NCBI GenBank assembly: GCA_942492735.1
Contig: OW818648.1
Coordinates: 3,782,001 to 3,846,000, forward strand
Length of the DNA stretch: 64,000 bases
DNA from: Sporobacter sp942492735
GTDB taxonomy: Bacteria > Bacillota > Clostridia > Oscillospirales > Oscillospiraceae
Direction: 5' to 3'
Part shown: positions 7,614-16,470 of the stretch, piece after piece
Layout: each line of letters begins with the position of its first letter
Numbering within the stretch: position 1 is the first letter of the stretch
Program-made: the position numbers and the translations under genes
Notes under the pieces: generated by a model
What the model was told of the DNA's origin: nothing
The model's input: only the letters and a program-made list of their open reading frames with translations
Database searches by the model: none

Positions 7614-9203
7614 ATGAAACGTAAACTTCAACACATTTTAGTATTGATTGTCGTTCTCCCCCTGATGCTGCTCACATCTTGCGTCAGGATACCGGGGCTG
7701 GGTACCGGCACGCCCAAACCAACTCCTTCCGAGTCGCAGGAGGCTGAAGCTGCTTCTTTTACCCCATCGCCGGTCCCGACCGATTGGCACTCCGGGGTTC
7801 AGACCGATTATTCGGGGCTGACGCCGTATAAACCGATAGCGGAGACATATACAAAGCTCAAAGATGGTGCGATGCCAGCCTTAGTGCCCTCCGGGCAATA
7901 CGGGGAACTGATGCCCTATGTCGGCGAAACGATGTACGCAGATAACGGCTATAGCATCATCCGCAAATTCGGTCTCGTGACAAAATCCGGAATGATCGTC
8001 ACGGACCCTGTTTACTCCAATATATATCAAGGTTACTATTACAATAACACCGTGTATACAAGCGCTATTGTGCCGGCCTACCACCTTGTTCATACGCTGA
8101 ATAAAATCAACGAGGATAATCCGTGGGACAGCGAGGTCCATGCCGTATGCGCGTCGGACGGCAGCTGGACGACGAAGTTCGAGTATGAGGGCATATCCTT
8201 TTATGAAAATGCGATCATGCTGGTGCGCAGCTATGAGAACAACGATATCGATATCATGGATTACAACGGGAAGCTTTTATACAACACAACATCACTCAGC
8301 TGTTTCAGCGACCTTCCGGATCAATCATCGTATTCGTTTATGAGCGGTTACGGAGAAGGTGTCATCATGCTTGCGCTCTCGAGCGGCGGGACGGTCTTTA
8401 TAGACCTTGTCACAGGCAAAGAGACTTTTACGGAATACACACAGTGCAGCGCTTTTTCGGGCGGGCTTGCCGCCACCTATCAAAACGGCCTGTTCGGCTA
8501 TATTAACAAAGAATACGCCATAGCTATCCCGCCCCAATATATTTGGGCCGATTACTTTACAGGCGGCAAGGCCATCGTCCAGCTGCCTGACAGGTATGCA
8601 GTCATTGATCAGAGCGGCAATATCCTGCTGGAGAATCCATATTCTATCAACAAATGGGACAGCAGCAGCTACAGTGTTGTCGACGCGGACAACAACGTCA
8701 CCTATTATGACAGCGAGCTGCGAAAAGTCGCTTGGAAACAAGCGATCACACCGCTCAATGACGGATGGTTCTATTACACCGAGGGCAGCGCCGTCACCGT
8801 TTTCAGAGGTAATGAAAAGCATATATTCCGGGCCATTACAGGCATCGGCTCAATTAGCGGCGGTTTGGCAACCGTCTATAAAAACGATAACGCGATGTGG
8901 CAGGAGGGTGTCATGACGCTTGACGGAGACGTCGTCATCCCAATGACAGAAAGCCTTAGTATCTATCTCACCTCTAATAAAAACACCAACGAAACATATG
9001 CCATTGCGAGTGCTTATGACAGCCGTCAGTCATTCACTGTCTACAACGAAGACGGCGAGGTGCTGTTTAGAGGTAACGGTTATGCCTCCTACAATGCACA
9101 GTATGACCTGTTTGAGGTAAACGACGAGCGCAGCTTCGCGTATGTCAATACAAATGGGAATGACGTCTTCAGGCTATCACTGCTGAAATACTTGCCGGAC
9201 TGA
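7614..9203 (+). CDS. WG-repeat lipoprotein
   Basis: A 529-residue lipoprotein with lipobox LLTSC (C23) and a Pro/Ser/Thr linker, followed by WG-type beta repeats (PF14903): units such as FGLVTKSGMIVTDPVYSNI, LFGYINKEYAIAIPPQYIW and YAVIDQSGNILLENPYS. Such repeats form an outer-face beta structure of unknown ligand. The start is ATG 7614, with AGGAG 6 nt upstream; an earlier TTG (7569) overlaps the preceding gene and lacks a site. It shares an operon with the PstS-like gene. An inverted repeat (9222-9273) follows the stop. Confidence 0.88.
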   Translation: MKRKLQHILVLIVVLPLMLLTSCVRIPGLGTGTPKPTPSESQEAEAASFTPSPVPTDWHSGVQTDYSGLTPYKPIAETYTKLKDGAMPALVPSGQYGELMPYVGETMYADNGYSIIRKFGLVTKSGMIVTDPVYSNIYQGYYYNNTVYTSAIVPAYHLVHTLNKINEDNPWDSEVHAVCASDGSWTTKFEYEGISFYENAIMLVRSYENNDIDIMDYNGKLLYNTTSLSCFSDLPDQSSYSFMSGYGEGVIMLALSSGGTVFIDLVTGKETFTEYTQCSAFSGGLAATYQNGLFGYINKEYAIAIPPQYIWADYFTGGKAIVQLPDRYAVIDQSGNILLENPYSINKWDSSSYSVVDADNNVTYYDSELRKVAWKQAITPLNDGWFYYTEGSAVTVFRGNEKHIFRAITGIGSISGGLATVYKNDNAMWQEGVMTLDGDVVIPMTESLSIYLTSNKNTNETYAIASAYDSRQSFTVYNEDGEVLFRGNGYASYNAQYDLFEVNDERSFAYVNTNGNDVFRLSLLKYLPD

Positions 9204-9221
9204 TGTGCCAGCATGACGAAG

Positions 9222-9273
9222 AATCTCCAGATAACCTTACATCGGAGCAACAGCCGAAGGTTACCTGGAGATT
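9222..9273. repeat. Inverted repeat, GAAGAATCTCCAG family
   Basis: Arms AATCTCCAGATAACCTT (9222-9238) and AAGGTTACCTGGAGATT (9257-9273), one mismatch, between two converging genes. The left arm is preceded by GACGAAG. A related copy is at 30171-30230. It may also act as a bidirectional terminator. Confidence 0.7.
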
Positions 9274-9288
9274 TTGGGTTCCCGCTAT

Positions 9289-11280
9289 TTATCCGATTGA
9301 CAACAGACCCGTGACGTCTTTTTCGATCAGCTTCGGCTGCCTACCGCCGTTGTAGAGGTAGGCGTCGCCAGTGCCGTCATCCGTATCAAAGTTTGTGATA
9401 TACGCGAGCACGCCGTTATCGTTTACTAAATAGTTACGGACATCATCCGCAATTCTGACGGACTTCTTGCCGTCATACTCCTTCAAGGTGCCGATGTAGT
9501 CATCGGGATTGACATCTGTCCTATAGATCAGGCTTTCTTTGCCGCCTGTCGGCCTGATTGAGTAGCGGTGGACATCTGAGTCAATATTGTTTTTATCGAT
9601 GTAGAGATCACCGCAGTCCGTCTCATTATCGATATCCTTGAAATACAGCAATGAATCGCTGCCCCCTAAGACATAGAGTATATAAGAGACGCCCTCTTCG
9701 TAAAGCGTGGGAGTGCTGACAGTATCTCCGGTGATGGCCGCAGTATAGAGGTCACCTGACGCATCTTCATATGAATAACTATCGAGGATATAGACCATGG
9801 TTCCGGCATTATTGAACTCGAATTCAGATGCCTCCTCAAGATCCAACGGCGTCTCCTTCGCCCCGATTGAAATAAATGTATCAGAAGACGCGTCCATCGC
9901 ACCGTCGAGAATTTGCTGAACATCATAGGACGACGATATATCGGCGAGATTCATTTTTGGTATATCGCCGCTTTGATATTTGCTGTAAGCGAGCATCGGC
10001 TTGTCTGCAGCTGACGACATGTATGAAGAATAGGAATCCGTCACCTTTACCGATTCCTTGGCGTCATAGTAATAGAGGGACGCTTCTGTCACGGAATTCA
10101 TAGTTTGCTTAAGCTCATCGCGGAGCGCATCACGGTCAAGTTTTTCATAATAAGCATCAGAAGCGTCATAGTAGGCATCGTAATCGATGACTGAATAACC
10201 GTAACTGTCTTTCGTTATGAAATCTTCATAAGATGGTTCTTTCATCGCCGCGTCGGAATTGGCCAGATCGTCATCGACATAATCGTAATACGGGACTTCC
10301 TTCGTCGCGCTCTTGATATAATAGAGCGCACCCGTATCGTAAAAAGCCGGAACGCTGCCGACATCGGAATCTATCTTCACTTTTTCCTTATCGGTTTCCT
10401 TGAGATAAAGGTTATCGTTCTTGATGTAGTATACTTTGCTGAGGTCCTCCGCGACATGCTGTACCATAACGTCGCTGTCGATTTTCACAGCGTCATTTTC
10501 GCCTTTCATATCCTTACTGTAGAGTGTTCCGTCGCTATCAACGTACATGAGCTTCTGTCCATCGTCTCTGATATAGAATTCATCGACATCCGAATCGATT
10601 TTTACCTTTTCCTTCAAATCGAAGAAGTAAAGCTTATCGCTCTTTAAGTAAAATACCTTTGTACCATCGAGCGATGTTCTGTACGATGAAACGCCGGAAT
10701 CTATTTTGACAGAGCTGCTGTTTTTTGCATTATTAACCTTCATGTTGATGCAATAAAGATCAAACGAACTATCTGCAGCGGATATGTTCTCAGGATAAAA
10801 AAGGTATTTGCCGTCGTCGCTGAAGTCGACATAGGCGTAATAACCAATGGCGTCACTGTCTTCATATAGACTTTCCGTCAACTGAAACGGCGCGATCTTG
10901 TTCACACCCGTCATGCTGAGCTCACCGTCTTTGAGGTATATCAGAGTCGATTTGCCCGAAGGCTTCAGTACGAAAATACCGATGATGACGGCAGCAACCA
11001 CAACGACTGCCGCAGCTGCGAGCATCAGGAATTTTGCAGGTAATTTCTTCGGTTTTGCGGCGTCTTTTGCCGTATAAGTCCTGGCTGTTTGTGCAGCTGC
11101 AACCATCGTCCCGCATTCCTGGCAGAAAACGTCAGCTTTGTCAATCGGCGCGCCGCAGCCTGAGCAAACGCGCGGTACATCCGCCTGTGGGACCGCCGCC
11201 GCCGGAATCGCCGCGCCGCAATGCGCGCAAAAGGCTGCCGCGTCATCTTGCGTCGTGCTGCAATTTGGACATGTTTTCAT
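9289..11280 (-). CDS. Double zinc-ribbon membrane protein with propeller-like repeats
   Basis: A 663-residue protein. Two zinc ribbons sit at the N-terminus (CPNC...CAHC at about 4-22 and CSGC...CQEC at about 39-57). One membrane helix follows (about 86-106), then a large extracellular part. That part opens with repeats of about 35-40 residues, each beginning KIDSDV (or KIDSGV) followed by a beta-strand pattern with YI or YY and LY; this suggests propeller blades as in DUF5050/WD40-like proteins. The later region is acidic and tyrosine-rich. The cytosolic ribbons and outside repeats suggest a link from surface state to inside, but function is unknown. GGAGGG precedes ATG. Confidence 0.85.
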   Translation of the reverse strand: MKTCPNCSTTQDDAAAFCAHCGAAIPAAAVPQADVPRVCSGCGAPIDKADVFCQECGTMVAAAQTARTYTAKDAAKPKKLPAKFLMLAAAAVVVVAAVIIGIFVLKPSGKSTLIYLKDGELSMTGVNKIAPFQLTESLYEDSDAIGYYAYVDFSDDGKYLFYPENISAADSSFDLYCINMKVNNAKNSSSVKIDSGVSSYRTSLDGTKVFYLKSDKLYFFDLKEKVKIDSDVDEFYIRDDGQKLMYVDSDGTLYSKDMKGENDAVKIDSDVMVQHVAEDLSKVYYIKNDNLYLKETDKEKVKIDSDVGSVPAFYDTGALYYIKSATKEVPYYDYVDDDLANSDAAMKEPSYEDFITKDSYGYSVIDYDAYYDASDAYYEKLDRDALRDELKQTMNSVTEASLYYYDAKESVKVTDSYSSYMSSAADKPMLAYSKYQSGDIPKMNLADISSSYDVQQILDGAMDASSDTFISIGAKETPLDLEEASEFEFNNAGTMVYILDSYSYEDASGDLYTAAITGDTVSTPTLYEEGVSYILYVLGGSDSLLYFKDIDNETDCGDLYIDKNNIDSDVHRYSIRPTGGKESLIYRTDVNPDDYIGTLKEYDGKKSVRIADDVRNYLVNDNGVLAYITNFDTDDGTGDAYLYNGGRQPKLIEKDVTGLLSIG

Positions 11281-11336
11281 TTTTACCCTCCGTGCTTTTA
11301 TCGGGCTCTACTTTACCCGTCACTAACTTTAAAACA

Positions 11337-11365
11337 ATAGTATAAAAAAAGGTGGTTTTTGTCAA
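11337..11365 (-). promoter_or_regulatory. Promoter of the zinc-ribbon/propeller gene
   Basis: TTGACA (11360-11365) and TACTAT (11337-11342) with a 17-nt spacer on the minus strand, 56 nt before the start codon. Confidence 0.65.
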
Positions 11366-11434
11366 CTAAATTACCCCTCTTATGAAAGCCCGAAAAACCA
11401 CGAAATCGTCGAAAGAGTGAGGCTTTGAGATATT

Positions 11435-11806
11435 ATGATGGACAGGACGAAAATCAACACCCGGTATGGCATCAATATGAAGAAATACTGCGCTGCGTAC
11501 GAGAAAATTGTAGACAAACGTTTATCAGACGGCGATGACCTCGACGCTCTGCTCCGCCTGCATGCGCGCAAAATCGGCTGGCTGCAGCACGAGCGGCTCG
11601 TCCATCTCCTTGTAACGGTCTTGATTTCGGTGCTGTTTTTATTTTCGATCTGGCTGCTGATCGTTTTGGAAAATCCACTTGTCTTTGTCCTCATAACCAT
11701 TGTGCTCGTGCTGCTGGGTGCGTATATCCGCCATTATTTCTTCCTGGAAAACAAGGTGCAGCACTGGTATCTGCTGTATGATGAGATTGACGAAAGACAG
11801 CAGTAA
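11435..11806 (+). CDS. Small membrane protein, two helices
   Basis: A 123-residue protein with a charged helical N-terminus (about 1-55), two membrane helices (about 58-80 and 83-103) and a short charged tail. I know similar unnamed proteins from Clostridia but no function. The start has two consecutive ATG codons and only a weak ribosome binding site (GAGG), so the exact start is uncertain. Confidence 0.65.
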   Translation: MMDRTKINTRYGINMKKYCAAYEKIVDKRLSDGDDLDALLRLHARKIGWLQHERLVHLLVTVLISVLFLFSIWLLIVLENPLVFVLITIVLVLLGAYIRHYFFLENKVQHWYLLYDEIDERQQ

Positions 11807-11907
11807 ATAAGAAACGCTGGCGAACACAGATCAACGGCGCGCCGGGTCGTCGCGCCCTTCGAGCAGAACGCCAAGTAGATGTGGATATATCGTCGGCTTC
11901 CGTCTTT

Positions 11908-12060
11908 TGTAGGGCGCGGCATCCTTGACGCGCCATTCTTGTTCCGCGCCGCAAGTGCTATCTGCTTGGCGGGACATATGCCTGACTCCTTTCTCTCACA
12001 CCAGACGCAACTTTCTGACGCGCCTACAAGAACGGCGCGTCAAGGATGCCGCGCCCTACA
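11908..12060. mobile_element. MITE-like element with 27-bp terminal inverted repeats
   Basis: A 153-bp unit opens TGTAGGGCGCGGCATCC and closes GGATGCCGCGCCCTACA. The first and last 27 bp are perfect inverted copies. Within each end the sequences GGCGCG/CGCGCC can pair locally. There is no transposase frame. The size, long inverted ends and intergenic place fit a non-autonomous element; target-site duplication is not evident by eye. Confidence 0.65.
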
Positions 12061-12150
12061 GTATAAAGGTGTCTTGAATTCTCAGCGAATCTTATAACCG
12101 TATTCATGAATCGACCAGCTTCTTGTGCGCTACTCAGCTCAGTGGGAAAT

Positions 12151-12220
12151 CCTCAGTCACCTGCAAAGCCTTTTCTTCGCAAAGGCTTTGACAGCTCCCT
12201 TGAAAAGGGAGCCTTTTTTA
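12151..12220. repeat. CTCAGTCACC-type repeat with two hairpins
   Basis: CCTCAGTCACCTGCAAAGCC opens a unit with a hairpin CAAAGCCTTT/AAAGGCTTTG and then AGCTCCCTT/AAGGGAGCC followed by TTTTTTA. Repeats opening CTCAGTC and closing GGGAGCCTTTT are widespread in gut Clostridia. A shortened copy is at 47715-47750. Confidence 0.65.
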
Positions 12221-12225
12221 GATGG

Positions 12226-12287
12226 CTGGCGAACGCAGTTCGCACCTACGATTCGCAACCCGCGTAGGAGCGAACTGTGTTCGCCAG
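12226..12287. repeat. Inside-out hairpin pair
   Basis: Outer arms CTGGCGAACGCAGTTCGC and GCGAACTGTGTTCGCCAG flank inner CCTACG...CGTAGG. The conserved CTAC/GTAG ends therefore lie on the inside, opposite to the element at 1064-1135. Confidence 0.6.
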
Positions 12288-12310
12288 TATTACTCGGAAA
12301 TAAGCGCATT

Positions 12311-12355
12311 AAAAAGACGAACCTCGGCGCTTACGATGCGTCGGGGTTCGTTTTA
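12311..12355 (-). terminator. Terminator of the MFS carrier gene
   Basis: A long stem built from ACGAACC and GGTTCGT with an inner CGGCGC/GCGTCG pairing. On the minus strand it is followed by CTTTTTAA, 54 nt after the stop. It has T-rich flanks on both sides, so it may work in both directions. Confidence 0.7.
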
Positions 12356-12408
12356 TGTTACCTTTTTCGCCACAGGCTTAACCGACAAACGATAAGCGTG
12401 ATAGCGGC

Positions 12409-13734
12409 TCAGTTGAGCGATATCTTTACAGCTTTCTTTTTGGCGACGGTTTTCAGATACAGCAGGAGGGCAATCCCTGTTAAAACTGCCGCTGACCAGT
12501 AGACGAAGCTGTAGCCAAAACTGTCGGCAATAAAACCGAAGGCGAAACCGCCGATCATGAACCCGATATCGATGGCGGCAAAATAGGCCGCTGAGGCTGT
12601 TCCTCTTCTCTTCACTGAGCACCGAAGGAAGATGAGAGAGTTGATCGACGGGAAGACGGCGCCGTTCGCGAGGCCAAGCGGCAGCGCGAGCGCAAATAAA
12701 AAGCCCGTTGACTTTACGTGGGGAATAAGCGCCATGCAAATGATGATTCCAACCATACCTGGAATCACAACAATATCAGGGCCGCGCTTGTCGGTTAATT
12801 TACCAAACAACATTCTGGATAAAAACAATCCGACAGCGACAAATGTAAAGAAAAGACCGATATTACCGAGCAGCCTTTCCTTGGCAAACAGCGTCAAGAA
12901 CGTGTTGATGCTGCTCTGCGCAAAGAAAAGGAGAATGAGCACGGCAACCGGCAGAAATACTGCGTATTCAAAGCCGAGAAACGTCTTCGGCAGAACGTTT
13001 GCTTGCAGATTGTCTGCTTGCAGCTTTTGCGGCGATGCTTCTTCGCTGTGATCGTCTTGTGATATCGCTTTGTCCTCTTTCTTTTTCCTGCGCTCATATG
13101 TGATGAGGCAGTCAAAGATCATGCTCAAAAGACATATGCCGGCGGCTAGGAAAAACAGGAGTTGAAAATCGCGAAGCTCACCGCCACCGACAATGGACAG
13201 CGCGATGACAGGTGCAAAAGCCGACGCGACTGTGCCGTACAGCCCGAAATATCCGATCCCCTCCGCCATGCGCGATTTGGGTATAACATCGGCGGCGACA
13301 GCGCCCCCGCTCGTCGAATGCATACCGAATCCAATACCGTTTAGGCCTCTGATGGTGAGAATCAGGACAATTGATGTCGTAATGCCATAAAGAAAGCATG
13401 CAACGGCGCAGATCAATGCGCCAAAGATGAGCAGCTTCACTCTGCCGACTTTATCCGAAATAATCCCTGCAATCGGTCTGGCCACAAGCGCCGCTAACGA
13501 ATAAGTGAAGATCATCATGCCGCCGAAGACATTGGACCCGCTGATTTTTATAGCATATAGGGGTAATGCCGTAAAGAAAAAGTAGTTGCAAAAGGCTGTT
13601 CCCATACATGCCATCATGATAAAAATGTAATCTTTGCTTATTAGCCGCTCACGGCTTTGGAGTCGCTCACGGCTTTGGAGTCGCTCACGGCTTTGGAGTC
13701 GCTCGGGTTTCTCATTTGTCATTGCTTGTTCCAT
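12409..13734 (-). CDS. MFS transporter (sugar/drug type)
   Basis: A 441-residue, 12-helix carrier of the major facilitator superfamily. The signature loop between helices 2 and 3 reads ARPIAGIISDKVGRVKLL, and the matching loop in the second half reads LSRMLFGKLTDKRG. A charged cytosolic linker of about 50 residues joins the halves. The N-terminus carries a threefold repeat of six residues (RLQSRE) encoded by an 18-bp tandem repeat. Substrate cannot be read from sequence. Start is uncertain: ATG 13734 is used, ATG 13722 (TNEKPER) and TTG 13758 are alternatives, none with a strong ribosome binding site. It follows the GGDEF/HD-GYP gene by about 70 nt and could be cotranscribed. Confidence 0.85.
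   Translation of the reverse strand: MEQAMTNEKPERLQSRERLQSRERLQSRERLISKDYIFIMMACMGTAFCNYFFFTALPLYAIKISGSNVFGGMMIFTYSLAALVARPIAGIISDKVGRVKLLIFGALICAVACFLYGITTSIVLILTIRGLNGIGFGMHSTSGGAVAADVIPKSRMAEGIGYFGLYGTVASAFAPVIALSIVGGGELRDFQLLFFLAAGICLLSMIFDCLITYERRKKKEDKAISQDDHSEEASPQKLQADNLQANVLPKTFLGFEYAVFLPVAVLILLFFAQSSINTFLTLFAKERLLGNIGLFFTFVAVGLFLSRMLFGKLTDKRGPDIVVIPGMVGIIICMALIPHVKSTGFLFALALPLGLANGAVFPSINSLIFLRCSVKRRGTASAAYFAAIDIGFMIGGFAFGFIADSFGYSFVYWSAAVLTGIALLLYLKTVAKKKAVKISLN
13646..13699. repeat. 18-bp tandem repeat, three copies, inside the MFS gene
   Basis: Unit CGCTCACGGCTTTGGAGT repeated three times without change, then a partial CGCTC. Since 18 is a multiple of 3, copy-number changes alter protein length without shifting frame. 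Confidence 0.9.
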
Positions 13735-13803
13735 CTTCCGATCTTTAGTGGCGGCCAATCATGAAGACGCGTTATCTCATCCACGATCGTGCCTTTGCGC
13801 GGC

Positions 13804-15828
13804 TTATTTGCCGGATTGATTTTCTGTCATAATTCTTATAAAGACATCGACAAGCGCTGGGTCGAGTATTGTTCCGGCATCGTTACGAATTTGCTCGAGC
13901 GCTTCCTCGTGGCTGACCGGATTTTCACAGCTGAGGTTTAGAATCGTTTCATAACGTCCGGCTACCGCGATGATTCTGGCGACGAGGGGAATATCATCAC
14001 CTTTGAGCCCTCTGGGGAACCCGGTGCCATCCCACTGCTCGTGATGACTGTAAACACTCTCGGCCAGACTCATGGTGCTGTCAAAGATATTAAGTATTCT
14101 GTAGCCAATGACAGGGTGCTGCTTGTATTCGATCTCCTCCTGGTCGGTAAACTCTCCGCGGTTTTTTAGGATACTCTCACTGATACTGATTTTGCCGATA
14201 TCATGGAGAAATCCCGCGTTCCGAAGCTGTGTGATCTCTGTTTGAGGCAAGCCGAGCGCCGCCCCTATAGACCGGCATATCTCGCTCACATTTGCCGAAT
14301 GCTGCTCCTCATGAGGGCTTTTGCTGTAGAGCGACATAATAATCGCATTGATCATATCGGTTTCGTTTTTGTTCCTGTTGAGCGCCTTCTCCTTGTACAT
14401 CTGATTTTCGGCGTTCTTTATTGTCATATCGATAAATTCACTTGGTGATGTCTTCGTATCACAGCCCATGGACATACTGAATTTGATGACACCCGACTTC
14501 TCTTTGCTGAGTACGTCCTTTATTCTGGACATAATTTGCAGGGCATCATAATACTGTGTTTTTGGCAGTAAAATGATAAACTCATCACCGCCGAGCCGGG
14601 AAATGATATCTTCATCACGGCAGACTTTTTTGATAACTTCAGCAGCCTTGATGAGCAGCTCATCACCGGCGGCGTGGCCAAATACATCGTTCGTCAGCTT
14701 CAGGCCATTGAGGTCGCCCATGATGACCGAGATCGGCAGATTATGGTGTGAATCCGCCTTACTGAGAAGGTGCTCAAAATAGCTTCTGTTGTATAGTCCG
14801 GTGAGCGAGTCATGCGAGCTGTAATATTCGATCTGCTGCTCGTGCATTTTCCTTATTGTATTATCAGTAAACGTCACAACAGCGCCGATGAGCTGACCGT
14901 CTTTATACTGCGGATACGAATTATATTCAACGTCAAAGCTTGTCCCGTTTGTTCTCCAGAAAACTTCGTTTTCCGCGTGGGTGGCAATACTTTCCATACA
15001 CGTTCTGATGATATTGCATTCGTGCCGAGGCAGTGGTGAGCCGTCTCTGCTTTTGTTGTGGAGCAGCTCATGAATATCCTTTCCGAGCAGCTCGCCTTCA
15101 CTTTTGAGCCCAAGTATCTCCAGACAGCTGGAATTGCAGAAGGTACACCTGCATTCTATATCGACGCCGAATATCGCCTCTGCTGTAGAGTCCAGTATGA
15201 GGCGCAGTCTGTCTTTGTTCTCAATGAGCGCACGGTTCGCCACTTCAAGTTCAAGGTTCTTTTTTTGGACTGCAGCGGCTGCTTCGCCTCTGCTCGTCTC
15301 AAAGTAACTGATCATCAGGATCTGGGATATCGCTGCGCCGATAATATTCTGAATAGATTGGATGCTAAAACCGTCAAGACTCCACTTTTTAAAGCTCGCT
15401 ATAATAATGATAAATATAAAAACCATGAAACCGGCTGATAAAATGAGTGCCTTTTTCTTGCCCAGCGAAAAAAACGTCAATGGCAGAAAGACGCTGACCC
15501 AAGCAAATATATAGTGTTTGTGGCCAACGTCGATAAAAGTGGCGAGCAGCGCGCAAAACATAATAGCAACAACAGCATAGGCGCTTACATTAAGATTGTC
15601 GGTTTTATGAAAGTATATAAAGACTATTAAGCATAAAACTGCGGAAACAGCATTCACAATTGTTCCTGTGTCACAGCGATTGATCGCATTTAGAATTGTG
15701 AATATAACTTCAACACAAATATAGAGTATAAATATGATATTTATCAGATAGACGCGCTTATATTCGAGGTCATCAGTATCGAAACGGTGATTATTTGTCA
15801 GCAGTTTTTTTAGCGCAGAAGTATTCAT
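13804..15828 (-). CDS. Membrane PAS-GGDEF-HD-GYP protein (c-di-GMP turnover)
   Basis: A 674-residue signalling protein. Six or so membrane helices (about 28-195) come first, then a PAS domain (about 205-330), a GGDEF domain and an HD-GYP domain. The synthase motif is intact (RLGGDEFIILLP) and has an RxxD inhibitory site (RDED) five residues before it. The phosphodiesterase part has HDIGKI, HPVIGYRI and HHEQWDGTGFPRGL, where the name-giving GYP is GFP. It may therefore both make and break cyclic-di-GMP. A GGAGG site precedes ATG. Confidence 0.93.
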   Translation of the reverse strand: MNTSALKKLLTNNHRFDTDDLEYKRVYLINIIFILYICVEVIFTILNAINRCDTGTIVNAVSAVLCLIVFIYFHKTDNLNVSAYAVVAIMFCALLATFIDVGHKHYIFAWVSVFLPLTFFSLGKKKALILSAGFMVFIFIIIIASFKKWSLDGFSIQSIQNIIGAAISQILMISYFETSRGEAAAAVQKKNLELEVANRALIENKDRLRLILDSTAEAIFGVDIECRCTFCNSSCLEILGLKSEGELLGKDIHELLHNKSRDGSPLPRHECNIIRTCMESIATHAENEVFWRTNGTSFDVEYNSYPQYKDGQLIGAVVTFTDNTIRKMHEQQIEYYSSHDSLTGLYNRSYFEHLLSKADSHHNLPISVIMGDLNGLKLTNDVFGHAAGDELLIKAAEVIKKVCRDEDIISRLGGDEFIILLPKTQYYDALQIMSRIKDVLSKEKSGVIKFSMSMGCDTKTSPSEFIDMTIKNAENQMYKEKALNRNKNETDMINAIIMSLYSKSPHEEQHSANVSEICRSIGAALGLPQTEITQLRNAGFLHDIGKISISESILKNRGEFTDQEEIEYKQHPVIGYRILNIFDSTMSLAESVYSHHEQWDGTGFPRGLKGDDIPLVARIIAVAGRYETILNLSCENPVSHEEALEQIRNDAGTILDPALVDVFIRIMTENQSGK

Positions 15829-15854
15829 TGTCCGCCTCCTTACGTCAGTTTTAA

Positions 15855-15882
15855 GTTATAGCAAATACTACCATTTATTCAA
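15855..15882 (-). promoter_or_regulatory. Promoter of the GGDEF/HD-GYP gene
   Basis: TTGAAT (15877-15882) and TATAAC (15855-15860) with a 16-nt spacer, minus strand, 27 nt before the start codon. Confidence 0.5.
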
Positions 15883-16083
15883 TTAATTATTTTATTCTCC
15901 CAAGGTAGCCCATTTTAGTGCAGCACGCATATATTATTACAACGGTCGACAATTATCAACATAAAATTATAGAAATCTGTCTCGTGTTTTATGAATACCT
16001 CACGATTATTTTCGTCCTCTGTTCTTATATCGGCCCCCTTGGCATACATAATAGTACAAGTATCATGTGGAAGGGGAATATCA

Positions 16084-16347
16084 ATGGATTTCGGCTTCAC
16101 CTCTGTAGCGGCCATTACCGTCATCTGTTATCTGATTATCGAGATTATTAAGACAACCCAACTCAACCGAAAGTGGCTCCCGATCATCAGTGGCTTCCTG
16201 GGCGGCGGACTCGGCGTCATTGCTATGTTGATTATGCCGTCCTACCCTGCTTCAGATTACCTTAACGCCATCGCCATCGGTATTGTCAGCGGGCTCGCAG
16301 CAACCGGTATCAATCAGGTAGCAAAGCAACTCAAAACAGGCCATTAA
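16084..16347 (+). CDS. Phage-type holin family protein (lone copy)
   Basis: An 87-residue protein with three membrane segments and a short basic end, matching in length and layout the A118-type holin family (PF06946): TSVAAITVICYLIIEIIK, then WLPIISGFLGGGLGVIAM, then a last helix with GIVSGLAATGINQVAKQL. Holins make holes that release lysins from phage-infected cells; lone chromosomal copies in Clostridia have no proven role. Start ATG 16084 has GGAAGGGGA upstream; an earlier in-frame codon (15991) would add an unlike N-terminus. There is no neighbouring lysin or phage gene. A strong terminator follows. Confidence 0.8.
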   Translation: MDFGFTSVAAITVICYLIIEIIKTTQLNRKWLPIISGFLGGGLGVIAMLIMPSYPASDYLNAIAIGIVSGLAATGINQVAKQLKTGH

Positions 16348-16390
16348 GACACTCAACGCATACGCATTCAGACGATATTTGTTTATAGTG

Positions 16391-16440
16391 AGCAGTACAT
16401 ATCCCAAATCAACCGATTTGGGATATGACTGCTCTTTTTT
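16391..16440 (+). terminator. Rho-independent terminator after the holin gene
   Basis: AGCAGT...ATATCCCAAATC pairs with GATTTGGGATAT...ACTGCT around AACC, followed by six T. Confidence 0.92.
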
Positions 16441-16470
16441 ATCGCCGCAAATCATTCCCGCATTACTTGT

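Larger units (their letters stand above)
11807..12408. other. Repeat-rich gene-free stretch
   Basis: About 600 bases between converging genes that contain no credible gene. They hold a 153-bp element with long terminal inverted repeats (11908-12060), a CTCAGTCACC-type repeat (12151-12220), an inside-out hairpin pair (12226-12287) and a terminator (12311-12355). It is the densest repeat cluster of the window. Confidence 0.75.

Noticed and set aside
11807..12408. Small plus-strand frames in the repeat cluster
   Set aside because: They are composed of repeat arms and lack ribosome binding sites.
16084..16347. Prophage remnant
   Set aside because: No lysin, terminase, tail or integrase genes near the holin; flanking genes are ordinary chromosomal ones.
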